DNA of 64,000 nt from Neobacillus massiliamazoniensis (GTDB lineage: Bacteria; Bacillota; Bacilli; Bacillales; Cytobacillaceae), in the NCBI RefSeq assembly GCF_001048695.1, contig NZ_CVRB01000003.1, forward strand, positions 186,001-250,000, read 5' to 3'. The notes beneath the pieces are model-generated. The model did not search any database. It was not told the origin of the DNA and saw only the letters and a list, made by a program, of their open reading frames with translations. A program made the translations under genes and the position numbers. Below, piece after piece: positions 26,482 through 34,283 of the stretch (the stretch's first letter is position 1; every line of letters begins with the position of its first letter).

Positions 26482-26874
26482 TTATACCTTATTTAATTTT
26501 TTCTTATAATTTGCCTTTTTGTGCTCAATAAGAGCCAGTTGTGCTTCAATCTCCTGTTTTTGGGCTAAAAGGATTGTTTCCTGATTTAAGACAATGGAGT
26601 ATTTTTCTTTCAACTCTATTGTATCATCATTTGAGAGGCCAATATAATGACGAATCATGTCAATTCCCATTCCTGTGCTTCTCATACATTGGATCATTCT
26701 TAATCTCATGATTTGATCATCAGAGAACAGGCGGATATTATTCCGGTCCCGCGCTATATTTTGCAATAAGCCGATTTCCTCATAATAGCGGATTGTAGGT
26801 TTGGGCAGGTTCGTTATTTTTGATACTTCCTTGATGGGGTATTTCGGCTCAGTGCCATAAATAAATTCTTCCAT
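26482..26874 (-). CDS. MerR family transcription regulator
   Basis: A 130-residue MerR protein: winged helix at residues 12-70 (YPIKEVSKITNLPKPTIRYY, EEIGLL, RLFSDDQIMRLRMIQCMR) and a C-terminal coiled coil (about 80-125). No effector-binding cysteines or domain, as in the AdhR/NmlR-like group that senses aldehydes through few residues. It is divergent from the aldehyde dehydrogenase at 27097, and identical 15-bp palindromes lie in both promoters, so it most likely controls that enzyme and itself. Confidence 0.85.
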   Translation of the reverse strand: MEEFIYGTEPKYPIKEVSKITNLPKPTIRYYEEIGLLQNIARDRNNIRLFSDDQIMRLRMIQCMRSTGMGIDMIRHYIGLSNDDTIELKEKYSIVLNQETILLAQKQEIEAQLALIEHKKANYKKKLNKV

Positions 26875-26896
26875 AATTTTCTCCTATTTCACTTGA

Positions 26897-26911
26897 TTCA
26901 AGTTACTTGAA
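26897..26911. promoter_or_regulatory. MerR operator copy near the merR promoter
   Basis: Perfect palindrome TTCAAGTTACTTGAA, located between the merR start and its probable extended -10 (TATGCTATAAT on the minus strand, about 26930-26940). Suited to autorepression. Confidence 0.7.
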
Positions 26912-27020
26912 GCGTTTGAAAATTATTATAGCATACGAGTCAAGAGTTTTTATTGTTGAACCGGCAGATTCCATAAAAAGTTCTTTTTCAATATTTTATA
27001 TTTTTTATCAATATTTTTTA

Positions 27021-27051
27021 TTGACTTCAAGTTACTTGAATAGAGTACAGT
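27021..27051 (+). promoter_or_regulatory. MerR-type promoter with 19-base spacer before the aldehyde dehydrogenase
   Basis: TTGACT (27021-27026), a 19-base spacer, TACAGT (27046-27051). The spacer contains the palindrome TTCAAGTTACTTGAA (27026-27040). An over-long spacer with an internal dyad is the hallmark of promoters that MerR proteins activate by DNA distortion. Confidence 0.8.
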
Positions 27052-27096
27052 GATCCAGGAAGCATTAATTATAAATATCGCATAGGAGGTAAAGGA

Positions 27097-28536
27097 ATGA
27101 ACAGAAACGTTAAAATCAAACTTATTGACAAGGTATATATCAATGGAGAATTTGTAAAACCTGACGGGACAGAAAGGATGGACATTATCAACCCGTCAAC
27201 AGAAGAAGTAATCGGACATGTGGTTTTGGGAAATGAGTCAGATGCCCGAAAGGCGATTGGAGCTGCGAAAGAAGCATTTAAGTCTTTCTCAAAAACTTCC
27301 ATTGCGGAACGGGGACAAATGCTTGAAAGGATACATGATGCAATCTTATCAAGGGCTGCTGATTTAAACCAGGCGTGCATGGAGGAATATGGCGCTACAG
27401 CTAAGGCAGGAGATTTTAGAACCCGAATCTCAGCTGACAGCTTCCTTTTGGCAAAAGAAGCGATGGAAGCCTATGAATTTACAAAATGCATCGGGAAAGC
27501 CAAGGTTGTTCTTGAACCCGTGGGTGTCATCGCTGCGCTCACACCCTGGAACGCAAATAATTCCCAGATCGCTATAAAGGTTGCTACAGCCATATCAGCA
27601 GGCTGTACGATTGTTGTAAAGGCCAGTGAATTTTCCTCCATTCAGACTCAAATACTGGCCGAGTGCTTCCATGACGCCGGATTGCCTGCCGGGGTAGTCA
27701 ATATTGTATACGGGCTAGGTACTACCGTCGGCGCCGAATTATCCCGCAATCCGGACATTGCAATGATTTCGTTTACGGGCTCTGTGAATACAGCAAAAGC
27801 CATACACCATAGTGCTGTTGACACAATGAAAAGAGTCGTTCTTGAATTGGGCGGCAAATCAGCAAATATTATTCTGGATGATGCAGACTTTACAAAAGCG
27901 ATTCCTCGTGCCGTTACAAGTTGCTTTGGAAATCACGGACAGATGTGTATTGCTGGCAGCAGATTGCTGGTTCCGGAGCATCGGCTTGATGAAGTGAAAG
28001 AACTAATAAAACAGGCGGTTGCAAATACTAAGGTGGGCTATCCCTGGGAAGAAGATACATTTATTGGCCCCATGATGAATGAGAATCAATACAAAAGGGT
28101 TCAGCGGTATATCAAAATCGGTATGGAAGAAGGTGCGGATTTAGTCATAGGCGGTGAAGGACACCCAAAAGGTCTGGAAAAGGGGTATTTTGTAAAGCCG
28201 ACCGTTTTTGCAAATGTAACCAGAGATATGACGATTGCGAAAGACGAAATATTTGGACCCGTCCTGTCAATTTTAACGTATAGAACAGAGGAAGAAGCGG
28301 TAGAAATTGCAAACGATACAGAATATGGATTAGGCGCATATATCAGTTCCTCTAATTTGGAAAAAGCCAGCATAATTGCCTCCCAGCTCATTGCCGGAAC
28401 CGTGTACATTAATGATGTCATTCTTGAAATGAGGGCTCCTTATGGTGGGTTTAAGCAATCAGGAATCGGTAGAGAATGTGGCATATATGGTCTTGAAGAA
28501 TATCTTGAACCCAAAACCATACTGATCTCTGATTGA
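27097..28536 (+). CDS. NAD(P)+-dependent aldehyde dehydrogenase
   Basis: A 479-residue aldehyde dehydrogenase superfamily enzyme that oxidises aldehydes to acids in the cytoplasm. ATG 27097 with AGGAGG upstream. Seen: oxyanion Asn in LTPWNANNSQ, the cofactor Lys of VVKASEFS, SFTGSVNTAKAIH, the general base Glu in LELGGKSANIILDDADF, the nucleophilic Cys in GNHGQMCIAGSRLLVP, and EIFGPVLSIL. It resembles the YwdH/YfmT-like group rather than betaine or methylmalonate enzymes. A MerR regulator is divergent, and its target promoter precedes this gene. Codon use is somewhat richer in GC than the neighbours. A second c-di-GMP aptamer lies 65 bases downstream on the same strand. Confidence 0.9.
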   Translation: MNRNVKIKLIDKVYINGEFVKPDGTERMDIINPSTEEVIGHVVLGNESDARKAIGAAKEAFKSFSKTSIAERGQMLERIHDAILSRAADLNQACMEEYGATAKAGDFRTRISADSFLLAKEAMEAYEFTKCIGKAKVVLEPVGVIAALTPWNANNSQIAIKVATAISAGCTIVVKASEFSSIQTQILAECFHDAGLPAGVVNIVYGLGTTVGAELSRNPDIAMISFTGSVNTAKAIHHSAVDTMKRVVLELGGKSANIILDDADFTKAIPRAVTSCFGNHGQMCIAGSRLLVPEHRLDEVKELIKQAVANTKVGYPWEEDTFIGPMMNENQYKRVQRYIKIGMEEGADLVIGGEGHPKGLEKGYFVKPTVFANVTRDMTIAKDEIFGPVLSILTYRTEEEAVEIANDTEYGLGAYISSSNLEKASIIASQLIAGTVYINDVILEMRAPYGGFKQSGIGRECGIYGLEEYLEPKTILISD

Positions 28537-28600
28537 TATATTTCACCGATAGACTCCGAAAGCTGTTTGTCAGTATTGAAAAGGATAGGTCTAAGCTATC

Positions 28601-28688
28601 GTAAAAATTTCAGGGCAAATCCATCTAAAGGTGGAGACGCAAAGCCGTAGGGTCTAAGGCACTTTGTGCTATGATTGCCTGGCGGCCA
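28601..28688 (+). ncRNA. Second c-di-GMP-I riboswitch (GEMM-I)
   Basis: Blocks in order: CAGGGCAAATCC, ATCTAAAGGTGGA, GACGCAAAGCC, GTAGGGTCTAAGGC, ACTTTGTGCT, ATGATTGCCTGGCGGCC. The pairing element before GACGCAAAGC differs from the first copy but is compensated (TCCATC / GGTGGA). No coding sequence follows before the minus-strand lrp gene at 29280. Confidence 0.85.
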
Positions 28689-28808
28689 AAAATCATAAAA
28701 TATCATATAAAGAGGTATTATGATTTTTGACGGATGATTCATAGGTAGTCCACTGGTCTTTTGCTGTTTGCTATCGTGAAAGGATTCCGTATGACTACCT
28801 GTTTTTAT
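28688..28808 (+). terminator. Two hairpins with U-tails behind the second riboswitch
   Basis: AAAAATCATAA / TTATGATTTTT (28688-28730), then AGGTAGTC (28743-28750) pairing with GACTACCT (28793-28800) followed by GTTTTTATT. The region between the arms is the stretch conserved with the first locus. Confidence 0.65.
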
Positions 28809-28813
28809 TATAT

Positions 28814-28861
28814 TAGGAGGGCGAAATAAAGACGGCAGAATACATGCCTTCAGCCCTCCTA
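28814..28861. terminator. Hairpin TAGGAGGGC / GCCCTCCTA
   Basis: Nine-base perfect stem in non-coding sequence, without a strong U-tail. Confidence 0.4.
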
Positions 28862-28876
28862 TAATTCTATATAACC

Positions 28877-28922
28877 AAAAGCCAGCATTTTGCCTTAATG
28901 GACAAAGTGCTGGCTTTTTCTT
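28877..28922 (+). terminator. Strong terminator
   Basis: AAAGCCAGCA-TTTTG pairs with CAAAG-TGCTGGCTTTTT. It closes the non-coding riboswitch region; 28923-29105 after it holds no gene I can support. Confidence 0.8.
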
Positions 28923-29107
28923 TTCGACAAAATCATGGAAAATCCGTCCTGAAATACCTATATGTATTGGGATAGGGAGGCGAACACCTGACCATAACGC
29001 TGCCAGAGGCATTCCAGTTAATAAACTGAGTTAAATAAGTTCAATTAAAATAAATAAAGTCAGCGTTTTTTGGAGCTAACAGGGTGTTTATCTTGAACAA
29101 GATTTAA

Positions 29108-29187
29108 ACAATGATCTTCCACAATCGGGCGCGTTTATTTAGGAACGCGTCTTTATTATTTAAGGGCCATTTTGTGGAATAAGCAGG
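29108..29187. repeat. Dispersed intergenic repeat, family B
   Basis: ATCTTCCACAATCGGGCGCG, hairpin around GCGCGTTTATTTAGGAACGC with T-run, then TATTTAAGGGCCATTTTGTG, GAATAAG. Best-preserved copy: head and tail are an imperfect inverted repeat. Confidence 0.6.
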
Positions 29188-29279
29188 AGTCTGTTCAAGA
29201 ATTTCAATCATTATTAATGCTTAGTTATTTCAACTATCTGTCAGGTAAATAAAGAGTAATGCCTTCAATTAAAAACGCT

Positions 29280-29720
29280 TCAATCCATATTAATTTTTAA
29301 ATTCGTCGGAACTTGTGAAAAAATAAAATGTGTTACAGTATGTGCGATTGGATTTACTTCATCAATGAATTTTTCTGCTTTAGCGAAAGTTTCAAACTGC
29401 ATTTTAAGCATATAGCACGCACTTCCTGCTATTCGATAACAGAATTCTACATTTGGAAGTTTCTCAATATAATTTTTAAAAGATTTATAGTCACCATTTT
29501 TAACTGTTGCTTCAATTATGCATTGGATTGGTAAACCTAATTTCTCATAATCAACTTCTAAAGTATATTTCTTTATAATTCCAAATGACTCCATTTGTCT
29601 TACCCGTTCAGTTACTGATGGGGAGGACAGATTCACCCTTCTCCCAAGCTCGCTCATTGATAAACGGCTGTTATTATGTAGTTCATCTAAAATATTTTTG
29701 TCAATATCGTCTATTTTCAT
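29280..29720 (-). CDS. Lrp/AsnC family transcription regulator
   Basis: A 146-residue regulator: N-terminal helix-turn-helix (LSMSELGRRVNLSSPSVTERVRQ is the recognition region, residues about 18-40) and a C-terminal RAM effector domain (PNVEFCYRIAGSACYMLKMQ). Length is typical. Such proteins bind amino acids as octamers and often control adjacent amino acid exporters or their own gene. It is divergent from the AhpD-like gene with a 130-base shared promoter region, so it probably regulates that gene. Confidence 0.9.
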   Translation of the reverse strand: MKIDDIDKNILDELHNNSRLSMSELGRRVNLSSPSVTERVRQMESFGIIKKYTLEVDYEKLGLPIQCIIEATVKNGDYKSFKNYIEKLPNVEFCYRIAGSACYMLKMQFETFAKAEKFIDEVNPIAHTVTHFIFSQVPTNLKINMD

Positions 29721-29852
29721 TTTTATAGTTTTCCTCCTATAATCATTAATTTTAAAAAGAATTAATTTGAAAATTATTATAAATTTAATGTGATTTAGTT
29801 ATTTTGTTTTTTATAATTAATTCATGATCAAATATAGCAAGGAGGAACTTAC

Positions 29853-30266
29853 ATGGCAAGAATTGTTGAATCTAATTTCGGGGAAACACCTTTTCAAAGA
29901 CTATTGGGGCATAATAAAGGTGTAATGGAAGGATGGAATCAGTTAGGAAATGTGTTAGAAAAAGATGGACTACTAACATCTAAATTAAAGGAACAAGTAA
30001 GGAGAACATTAGCTCAAAGTAACGGATGTGAGTATTGTAGGGCCAAAGGAAAACCTGATCCAGGTAAGTTTGATGAAAAAACATCAATTGCAGTTGGATT
30101 TGCAGAAGTCTTTTTAAAACAAAAAGGTGACATAGATGATTCAACTTTTGATGTTTTGGGAGAATGTTTCACTGAAGAGGAAATAAGTGAATTATGTGCA
30201 TTTATTTCTTTTACGACTGCTTCACAATATTTTGGTGCAATGATGAAATTAGAACCTGAAATATAA
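29853..30266 (+). CDS. Carboxymuconolactone decarboxylase-like (AhpD fold) protein
   Basis: A 137-residue all-helical protein, ATG 29853 with AAGGAGG upstream. The active-site pair is present as C59-E-Y-C62 (NGCEYCRAKG), the CxxC of AhpD-type alkylhydroperoxidases, which reduce peroxides or act as thiol oxidoreductases. The surrounding helix arrangement and LCAFISFTTASQYFGAMM end fit the CMD family. Substrate unknown. It is divergent from an Lrp regulator and monocistronic. Confidence 0.85.
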   Translation: MARIVESNFGETPFQRLLGHNKGVMEGWNQLGNVLEKDGLLTSKLKEQVRRTLAQSNGCEYCRAKGKPDPGKFDEKTSIAVGFAEVFLKQKGDIDDSTFDVLGECFTEEEISELCAFISFTTASQYFGAMMKLEPEI

Positions 30267-30279
30267 CCAATAGACTTAT

Positions 30280-30356
30280 TCAATAAAAGGGCGCTATCCT
30301 TGAAGAAGAAGGATAAGCGCTCATTTTCCATTTAAGGGCCATTTAGTTGAATAAAT
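30280..30356. repeat. Dispersed intergenic repeat, family B, acting as terminator
   Basis: AAGGGCGCTATCCTTGAAGA, AGAAGGATAAGCGCTCATTT, TCCATTTAAGGGCCATTTAG, TTGAATAAA. The core pairs GCGCTATCCTT with AAGGATAAGCGC and follows the AhpD-like gene directly. Confidence 0.6.
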
Positions 30357-30497
30357 TAACCATTTACCAACCGCTTCAAGAAGTAGACACAGGACAGAAA
30401 ATGAAATGATTGCTTTACTTAGCAATCTGTTTTTACAATATTGACATTGATTCAAAGTACAAATAACTCTTGAATTTTTTTCCATATCTTTTATAAT

Positions 30498-30515
30498 TTA
30501 TTTATCAATAAATAA
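30498..30515. promoter_or_regulatory. TetR operator at the tetR promoter
   Basis: Palindrome TTATTTATCAATAAATAA, 8-bp arms with a 2-base centre, just before the ribosome site of the TetR gene. The same dyad occurs upstream of the 31175 operon. Confidence 0.75.
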
Positions 30516-30532
30516 TTGAGGAGATGGAAGTA

Positions 30533-31045
30533 TTGGCTGGCCACGAAGATCGCAAACAACAAATTATCGATAAAGCGGTAGGACTATTTGCAGAACTTGG
30601 ATATTATAAAACAACTACAGCTATGGTGGCTAAAGAAGTAGGAGTTACACAACCGTATGTGTTTCACTTTTTTAAAAATAAAGAAGAACTTTTCAAGGCA
30701 GTTAATGACAGGGCAATGAATCGAATATATGAAACGTTCACCCAAGTTGAAGCACCTCCTGATCGATTGATGGAGACGATGGGGCACGCTTTTATTCAAA
30801 TCATGGAAGTCCATAGAGATGAGATTCTCATGGTCATGCAAGCTCATGCCATTTCTGAACCAGAGATTCGTGATTATATGAAAAAGCAGTTTCAGATCAT
30901 ATATGAAACTATTGTCGTGAAGTTTAAATCGGCAGGAATTTTGAACCCAGAGGAAGCAGCTTCGCAATTTATTGGAACAGGACTCTTAATTACGGTCTCA
31001 GAAGTTTTAGATTTACCACAATTACTCTGTTTTAAATCAAAGTAA
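30533..31045 (+). CDS. TetR family transcription regulator
   Basis: A 170-residue repressor. TTG 30533 is preferred because GAGGAG lies 9 bases upstream; ATG 30524 directly abuts that site. The DNA-binding helix-turn-helix is at residues about 10-55 (AELGYYKTTTAMVAKEVGVT, QPYVFHFFKNKEELFKAV). The ligand domain is helical and has no recognisable subtype. The palindromic site TTATTTAT-N2-ATAAATAA lies in its own promoter and again between it and the next gene, so it probably represses itself and the two membrane genes that follow. Confidence 0.88.
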   Translation: MAGHEDRKQQIIDKAVGLFAELGYYKTTTAMVAKEVGVTQPYVFHFFKNKEELFKAVNDRAMNRIYETFTQVEAPPDRLMETMGHAFIQIMEVHRDEILMVMQAHAISEPEIRDYMKKQFQIIYETIVVKFKSAGILNPEEAASQFIGTGLLITVSEVLDLPQLLCFKSK

Positions 31046-31106
31046 CCATTCAAACTATAAAGACGAAATAAGGCAGAAGAAAAGCTGCCTCCTTTATTCT
31101 AATTTT

Positions 31107-31128
31107 ATTTATTTATTAATAAATAAAT
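31107..31128. promoter_or_regulatory. TetR operator upstream of the membrane operon
   Basis: A 22-bp perfect palindrome centred between 31117 and 31118; its core TTATTTATTAATAAATAA differs from the tetR site only at the centre. Confidence 0.75.
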
Positions 31129-31174
31129 TTTAATCTAGTTCCATTCAAAAATGAAAGAAAGGAATGATTGATTG

Positions 31175-32068
31175 ATGAAAGCGAGTAAGGGAAAGGTTGA
31201 TATTTCTGAATTGAAGCTATTTAGAGGAGAAAAGCTGCTCGTAATGATTAGTTTGCTCGGGTTTTTGCTTGCAATTGGGGTTGCTCTTTATATCGGAATA
31301 TTTGGGAATGTGGTTTTACCAGAAGGAAAATTAGATCGTGCGTTTTCCTTTGACGCAGCAATTGCATTGTTTCTTTTGTCCATAGCAGCCATTTTACCAA
31401 TATCGGGTCTAAGTTTACGCAAACGTGCTGCTGCTCGTTGGTTTTTTATTCCTGCAATTCTCTATGCTTATGCGATCGAAACAATTCAGCAATTTCGCGG
31501 GATAAATCCACGATTTTCAAAAACTGGTTCTAAAACAGCCGATATAATTGCTGGTGCTTTATTCGGGCTTGATTCGCTATTGATCATCATTGTAGTTGTG
31601 CTGATTGCTATCTCGTTCTATCGCAAAAGACAGGCGAATGAACGTCCCCTTGTAGTTCTGGGCATCCGGTATGCATTTCTATCCGTCATGTTTGCCTTTG
31701 CTTCTGGTTTATGGATGATTGTTCTGCAAAGTAGATATACAGGGGATTCAGGAAACCTAATTGTCCTCCATGGTCTTGGTTTTCATGCTTTGCAAGCATT
31801 ACCGTTGTTAGGATGGTTATCCGAGAAGGCACGAATTGAAAATCAGTACGCACGACGGCACATCCATTTTGGGAGTTTAGCTTGGACTATATCTATCCTG
31901 TTGATTACTGTACAAACAGCCTTAGGACGTTCCGTTTTTGAATGGACTGCACTTCCAATCCTTTCAGGCGTTATGCTACTTATCTGGTTTGGAACAGTTG
32001 TTAAAATTGTATTTAATCTTATTTGGCCGAAGACGGTGAATCTCGATACATCATCGCACAGTGACTAA
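31175..32068 (+). CDS. Polytopic membrane protein of unknown function
   Basis: A 297-residue protein with about eight hydrophobic helices (about 27-47, 65-80, 90-105, 130-150, 165-185, 200-215, 230-250, 263-285). ATG 31175 (GAAAGGA upstream). Two histidines near the sixth helix (VLHGLGFHALQALPLLGWLS) stand out and might bind a metal or heme. I do not recognise a named family. The next gene is 20 bases away and encodes an ABA4-like membrane protein, so the two form an operon, very likely under the adjacent TetR repressor. TetR control suggests a lipid, hydrocarbon or drug-related role, but this is inference. Confidence 0.65.
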   Translation: MKASKGKVDISELKLFRGEKLLVMISLLGFLLAIGVALYIGIFGNVVLPEGKLDRAFSFDAAIALFLLSIAAILPISGLSLRKRAAARWFFIPAILYAYAIETIQQFRGINPRFSKTGSKTADIIAGALFGLDSLLIIIVVVLIAISFYRKRQANERPLVVLGIRYAFLSVMFAFASGLWMIVLQSRYTGDSGNLIVLHGLGFHALQALPLLGWLSEKARIENQYARRHIHFGSLAWTISILLITVQTALGRSVFEWTALPILSGVMLLIWFGTVVKIVFNLIWPKTVNLDTSSHSD

Positions 32069-32089
32069 TCAAAGGAGGGGATATTAAAG

Positions 32090-32533
32090 ATGTATGAAAA
32101 GTTATTTTCTCTTGCAAGCTTAGTTATGCCATTTTGGCTTGTCTTAATAATCGTTCCGAAATGGCGAGTTACACGGTTTCTAGCGAATAATGCCGTTTTT
32201 CCTATCTATCTTGCCGCACTTTATGTTATTGGAATAATCATTACGATTGCAGGATCTGGCTTAGGATTCGTCCATAATTTTGGTTCTGTAGAAGGTGTCA
32301 TTAAATTGTTGTCCCAACCGAACTTCGCTATACTTGTCTGGATTCATATACTTTGTTTCGATCAGACTATCGGCCATTATGTTTTTAAAGATAACATGGA
32401 ACACCGATATTTACCCATACCGGTCCAATCAATTATCTTATTCCTTATCCTAATGTTCGGCCCTCTTGGATTTTTGTGTTATCTAATACTGCGAAAAATA
32501 CTGAAAAAAGAGAAGAAGATTTTTCATGTCTAG
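32090..32533 (+). CDS. ABA4-like (DUF4281) membrane protein
   Basis: A 147-residue protein with four helices, ATG 32090 with AAAGGAGGGG upstream. It shows the family pattern: FSLASLVMPFWLVLIIVPKW at the N-terminus, the W-x-H-x-L-x-F-D segment (LVWIHILCFDQTIGHYVF), and FGPLGFLCYLILR at the end. Plant ABA4 is needed for neoxanthin synthesis; bacterial members have carotenoid-isomer or unknown roles. It shares an operon with the upstream membrane protein and may form a complex with it. Confidence 0.8.
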   Translation: MYEKLFSLASLVMPFWLVLIIVPKWRVTRFLANNAVFPIYLAALYVIGIIITIAGSGLGFVHNFGSVEGVIKLLSQPNFAILVWIHILCFDQTIGHYVFKDNMEHRYLPIPVQSIILFLILMFGPLGFLCYLILRKILKKEKKIFHV

Positions 32534-32704
32534 ACCAGTCGCGAAAGCCACACTATATATAAAGCCACATCTTGTCGTATCATAATTTTAGTTTACGAAA
32601 GTACAAAAAACCGACTTTCTTAAAGGAAGCCCTTTTATGTTCAATTTCATCCCTGTATATAAACCAAAGCACTCCTATTCGGAATCGTTAGCTTAGAATC
32701 AACC

Positions 32705-32785
32705 CTACTTTATTCTACAATCGGGCGCTATCATGGAACAACGATATGCGCTCATTTTCCTTTTTAGGGCCAGATTTTTGATTAA
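32705..32785. repeat. Dispersed intergenic repeat, family B
   Basis: TTCTACAATCGGGCGCTATC, ATGGAACAACGATATGCGCT, CATTTTCCTTTTTAGGGCCA, GATTTTTGATTAA. Core stem GCGCTATC / GATATGCGC. Confidence 0.55.
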
Positions 32786-32802
32786 CATTTTTAATTGTTT
32801 TG

Positions 32803-32880
32803 TGAAGATTTTGCAGAAATGTACTTAAGCTAACGGGGCAGGATAGTTTAATAACAAAAAAGGATGCCTCCAACATTTAC
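32803..32880. repeat. Dispersed intergenic repeat, family A
   Basis: GTTTTGTGAAGATTTTGCAG, ACTTAAGCTAACGGGGCAGG, ATAGTTTAATAAC, then AAAAAGGATGCC. It follows a family B copy by 20 bases, as at 15687-15822, so the two families tend to sit together. Confidence 0.55.
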
Positions 32881-33148
32881 GGGTTCCGTTTTGGTGGAGG
32901 AAATGCAATTTAATATCTAAATTTTTCTCCCTTCCCAAGTGATTTCACATCTAAAATTACGAAAAAATAGCTTACCTATTCGGTATCCTTAGATTGTCGA
33001 GAAAGTTATTAGGTAACATATTTATGGAGAAACATGAATAACTTTAATAATACGTGATTTAATAAAAAATCAGCGAAGTTGATTTTTACGCTTCATCATA
33101 AGGTTCCTTAGTTTTATTCCCTATCAACATGAAAATCACTCGATGTGG
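32881..33148. other. Gap upstream of cadD
   Basis: No gene supported. Short inverted repeats near 33070 (AATCAGCGAAGTTGATT) may belong to the cadD leader or an operator. Confidence 0.35.
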
Positions 33149-33164
33149 AAAGGAATGAAACGTG

Positions 33165-33797
33165 ATGAAGGTTTTTTTTTCAGGTCTTTTTGCGTTCATT
33201 GCAACCAATGTTGATGACCTTTTTATATTGGTGACTTTATTTTCTCAAAAAAACGACACATTTAATAAAAAGCACATAGTTGTAGGTCAATATATCGGCT
33301 TCTCGATGTTAATATTGGTAAGTTTACTTGCATCTTTAGGATCTTTATTTATTCCGAAACAATGGATTGGTCTTTTAGGCTTTCTACCCCTGTACATGGC
33401 TTACAAACTTTGGAGAGAGCTTGGAACCGAGAAAAAACAGGAAATTGATCTGAATCTTGAAATACAAGATGGTTTGAAACCAACTTCCTTTTGGAATGCA
33501 TTTATAAACCGAAACACTTATAAAGTTGCTACCATTACATTTGCAAACTGCTCGGATAACTTTGCAATCTACATACCTATTTTTGCAGTTGCTTCTCTTT
33601 GGGGAATCTTCTTTACGGTTTTCGAGTTTATGATATTAGTTGGATTATGGTGTTGTCTTGGATTCTTCATTAGCAAGCGTCCTGTTGTTGCAAAAACCGT
33701 TGAGAAATACGGTCATATTTTACTTCCATTTTTGCTAGTCTTCTTAGGAATTTATATCCTTATTAGTAGCGAAACCTTCAAATTATTGGGACTTTGA
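33165..33797 (+). CDS. cadD: CadD family cadmium resistance / cation transporter
   Basis: A 210-residue membrane protein of the LysE-like CadD family, five to six helices. ATG 33165 with GGAAAGGA upstream (GTG 33162 overlaps). The family signatures are both present: ATNVDDLFILVTLF in helix 1 and FANCSDNFAIYIPIFA in helix 4, each with acidic residues expected to line the cation path. CadD of staphylococci confers low-level cadmium resistance, often with a CadC-type regulator. No such regulator is adjacent, so it may simply be a constitutive efflux gene. Confidence 0.88.
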   Translation: MKVFFSGLFAFIATNVDDLFILVTLFSQKNDTFNKKHIVVGQYIGFSMLILVSLLASLGSLFIPKQWIGLLGFLPLYMAYKLWRELGTEKKQEIDLNLEIQDGLKPTSFWNAFINRNTYKVATITFANCSDNFAIYIPIFAVASLWGIFFTVFEFMILVGLWCCLGFFISKRPVVAKTVEKYGHILLPFLLVFLGIYILISSETFKLLGL

Positions 33798-33906
33798 AAT
33801 AGGCTTCTTCAGCGTACTCCAAATTTAGGAAATTCAAAACATTGGATTGATTAGGGGAAGCTAATCAATAGAAAAACGAGAGAACGGTCCTGTTAAGGAC
33901 TAGTAA

Positions 33907-34008
33907 TTTGTGAAGTATTCTACTTTATGTAACGGGTGCTAGAGTTCAAGAAGGATTGCTGCTACGATCCTCTTTTTTTGTTCGACTAACGTAGCAGGTT
34001 AGTCTTAC
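33907..34008. repeat. Dispersed intergenic repeat, family A, full copy
   Basis: TTTGTGAAGTATTCTACTTT, ATGTAACGGGTGCTAGAGTT, CAAGAAGGATTGCTGCTACG, ATCCTCTTTTTTTGTTCGAC, TAACGTAGCAGGTTAGTC. Nearly the same core as the copies at 12087 and 58468. It terminates cadD. Confidence 0.7.
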
Positions 34009-34027
34009 AATAATTCTCGAATTACAC

Positions 34028-34056
34028 TTTACATATACTCACTTATATGTTAGATT
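34028..34056 (+). promoter_or_regulatory. Promoter of the cfr-like transcription unit
   Basis: TTTACA (34028-34033), 17-base spacer, TAGATT (34051-34056). Transcription would start near 34063 and include the leader ORF and both terminators ahead of the methyltransferase gene. Confidence 0.65.
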
Positions 34057-34092
34057 ACTCAATAATAAATTTGACAAAGGGAGGTGCAAGCA

Positions 34093-34254
34093 ATGTTAAC
34101 TGTTTTTAGAATTCTGTTTGGTAAAAATGTAAAAATTGGAAATGGTTTAGCGGACAAAGGGAGTAGTCTGTCCTTTTTTATGCTATACAACCATACAAAA
34201 ACAGTTATCGGAGCTTTGCCTCTATGGCAAATAAATTACAAGGCAATGACTTAG
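34093..34254 (+). CDS. Leader ORF of the cfr-like gene (53 codons)
   Basis: ATG 34093 behind a very strong ribosome site (AAAGGGAGG). The first residues are MLTVFRILFGKNVKIGNG. The frame runs through a terminator-like hairpin (GGACA 34152-34156 / TGTCC 34169-34173, then T6) and covers the antiterminator segment TTATCGGAGC (34205-34214). This arrangement fits a ribosome-stalling leader: a drug-stalled ribosome would alter which hairpins form. The peptide itself need not be functional beyond the stall. Inference from layout; the stall codon cannot be told. Confidence 0.6.
   Translation: MLTVFRILFGKNVKIGNGLADKGSSLSFFMLYNHTKTVIGALPLWQINYKAMT
34151..34179 (+). terminator. First attenuator hairpin in the cfr-like leader
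   Basis: GGACA (34152-34156) and TGTCC (34169-34173) with T6; an alternative AAAGG / CCTTT pairing is possible. It lies inside the leader ORF. Confidence 0.55.
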
Positions 34255-34283
34255 AGTCCTTATTTATTTGTGCATATTTTTTT

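Noticed and set aside
28596..29012. Minus-strand ORF of 138 codons over the second riboswitch
   Set aside because: It overlaps a well-conserved c-di-GMP aptamer and terminators, has no ribosome site and no recognisable domain.
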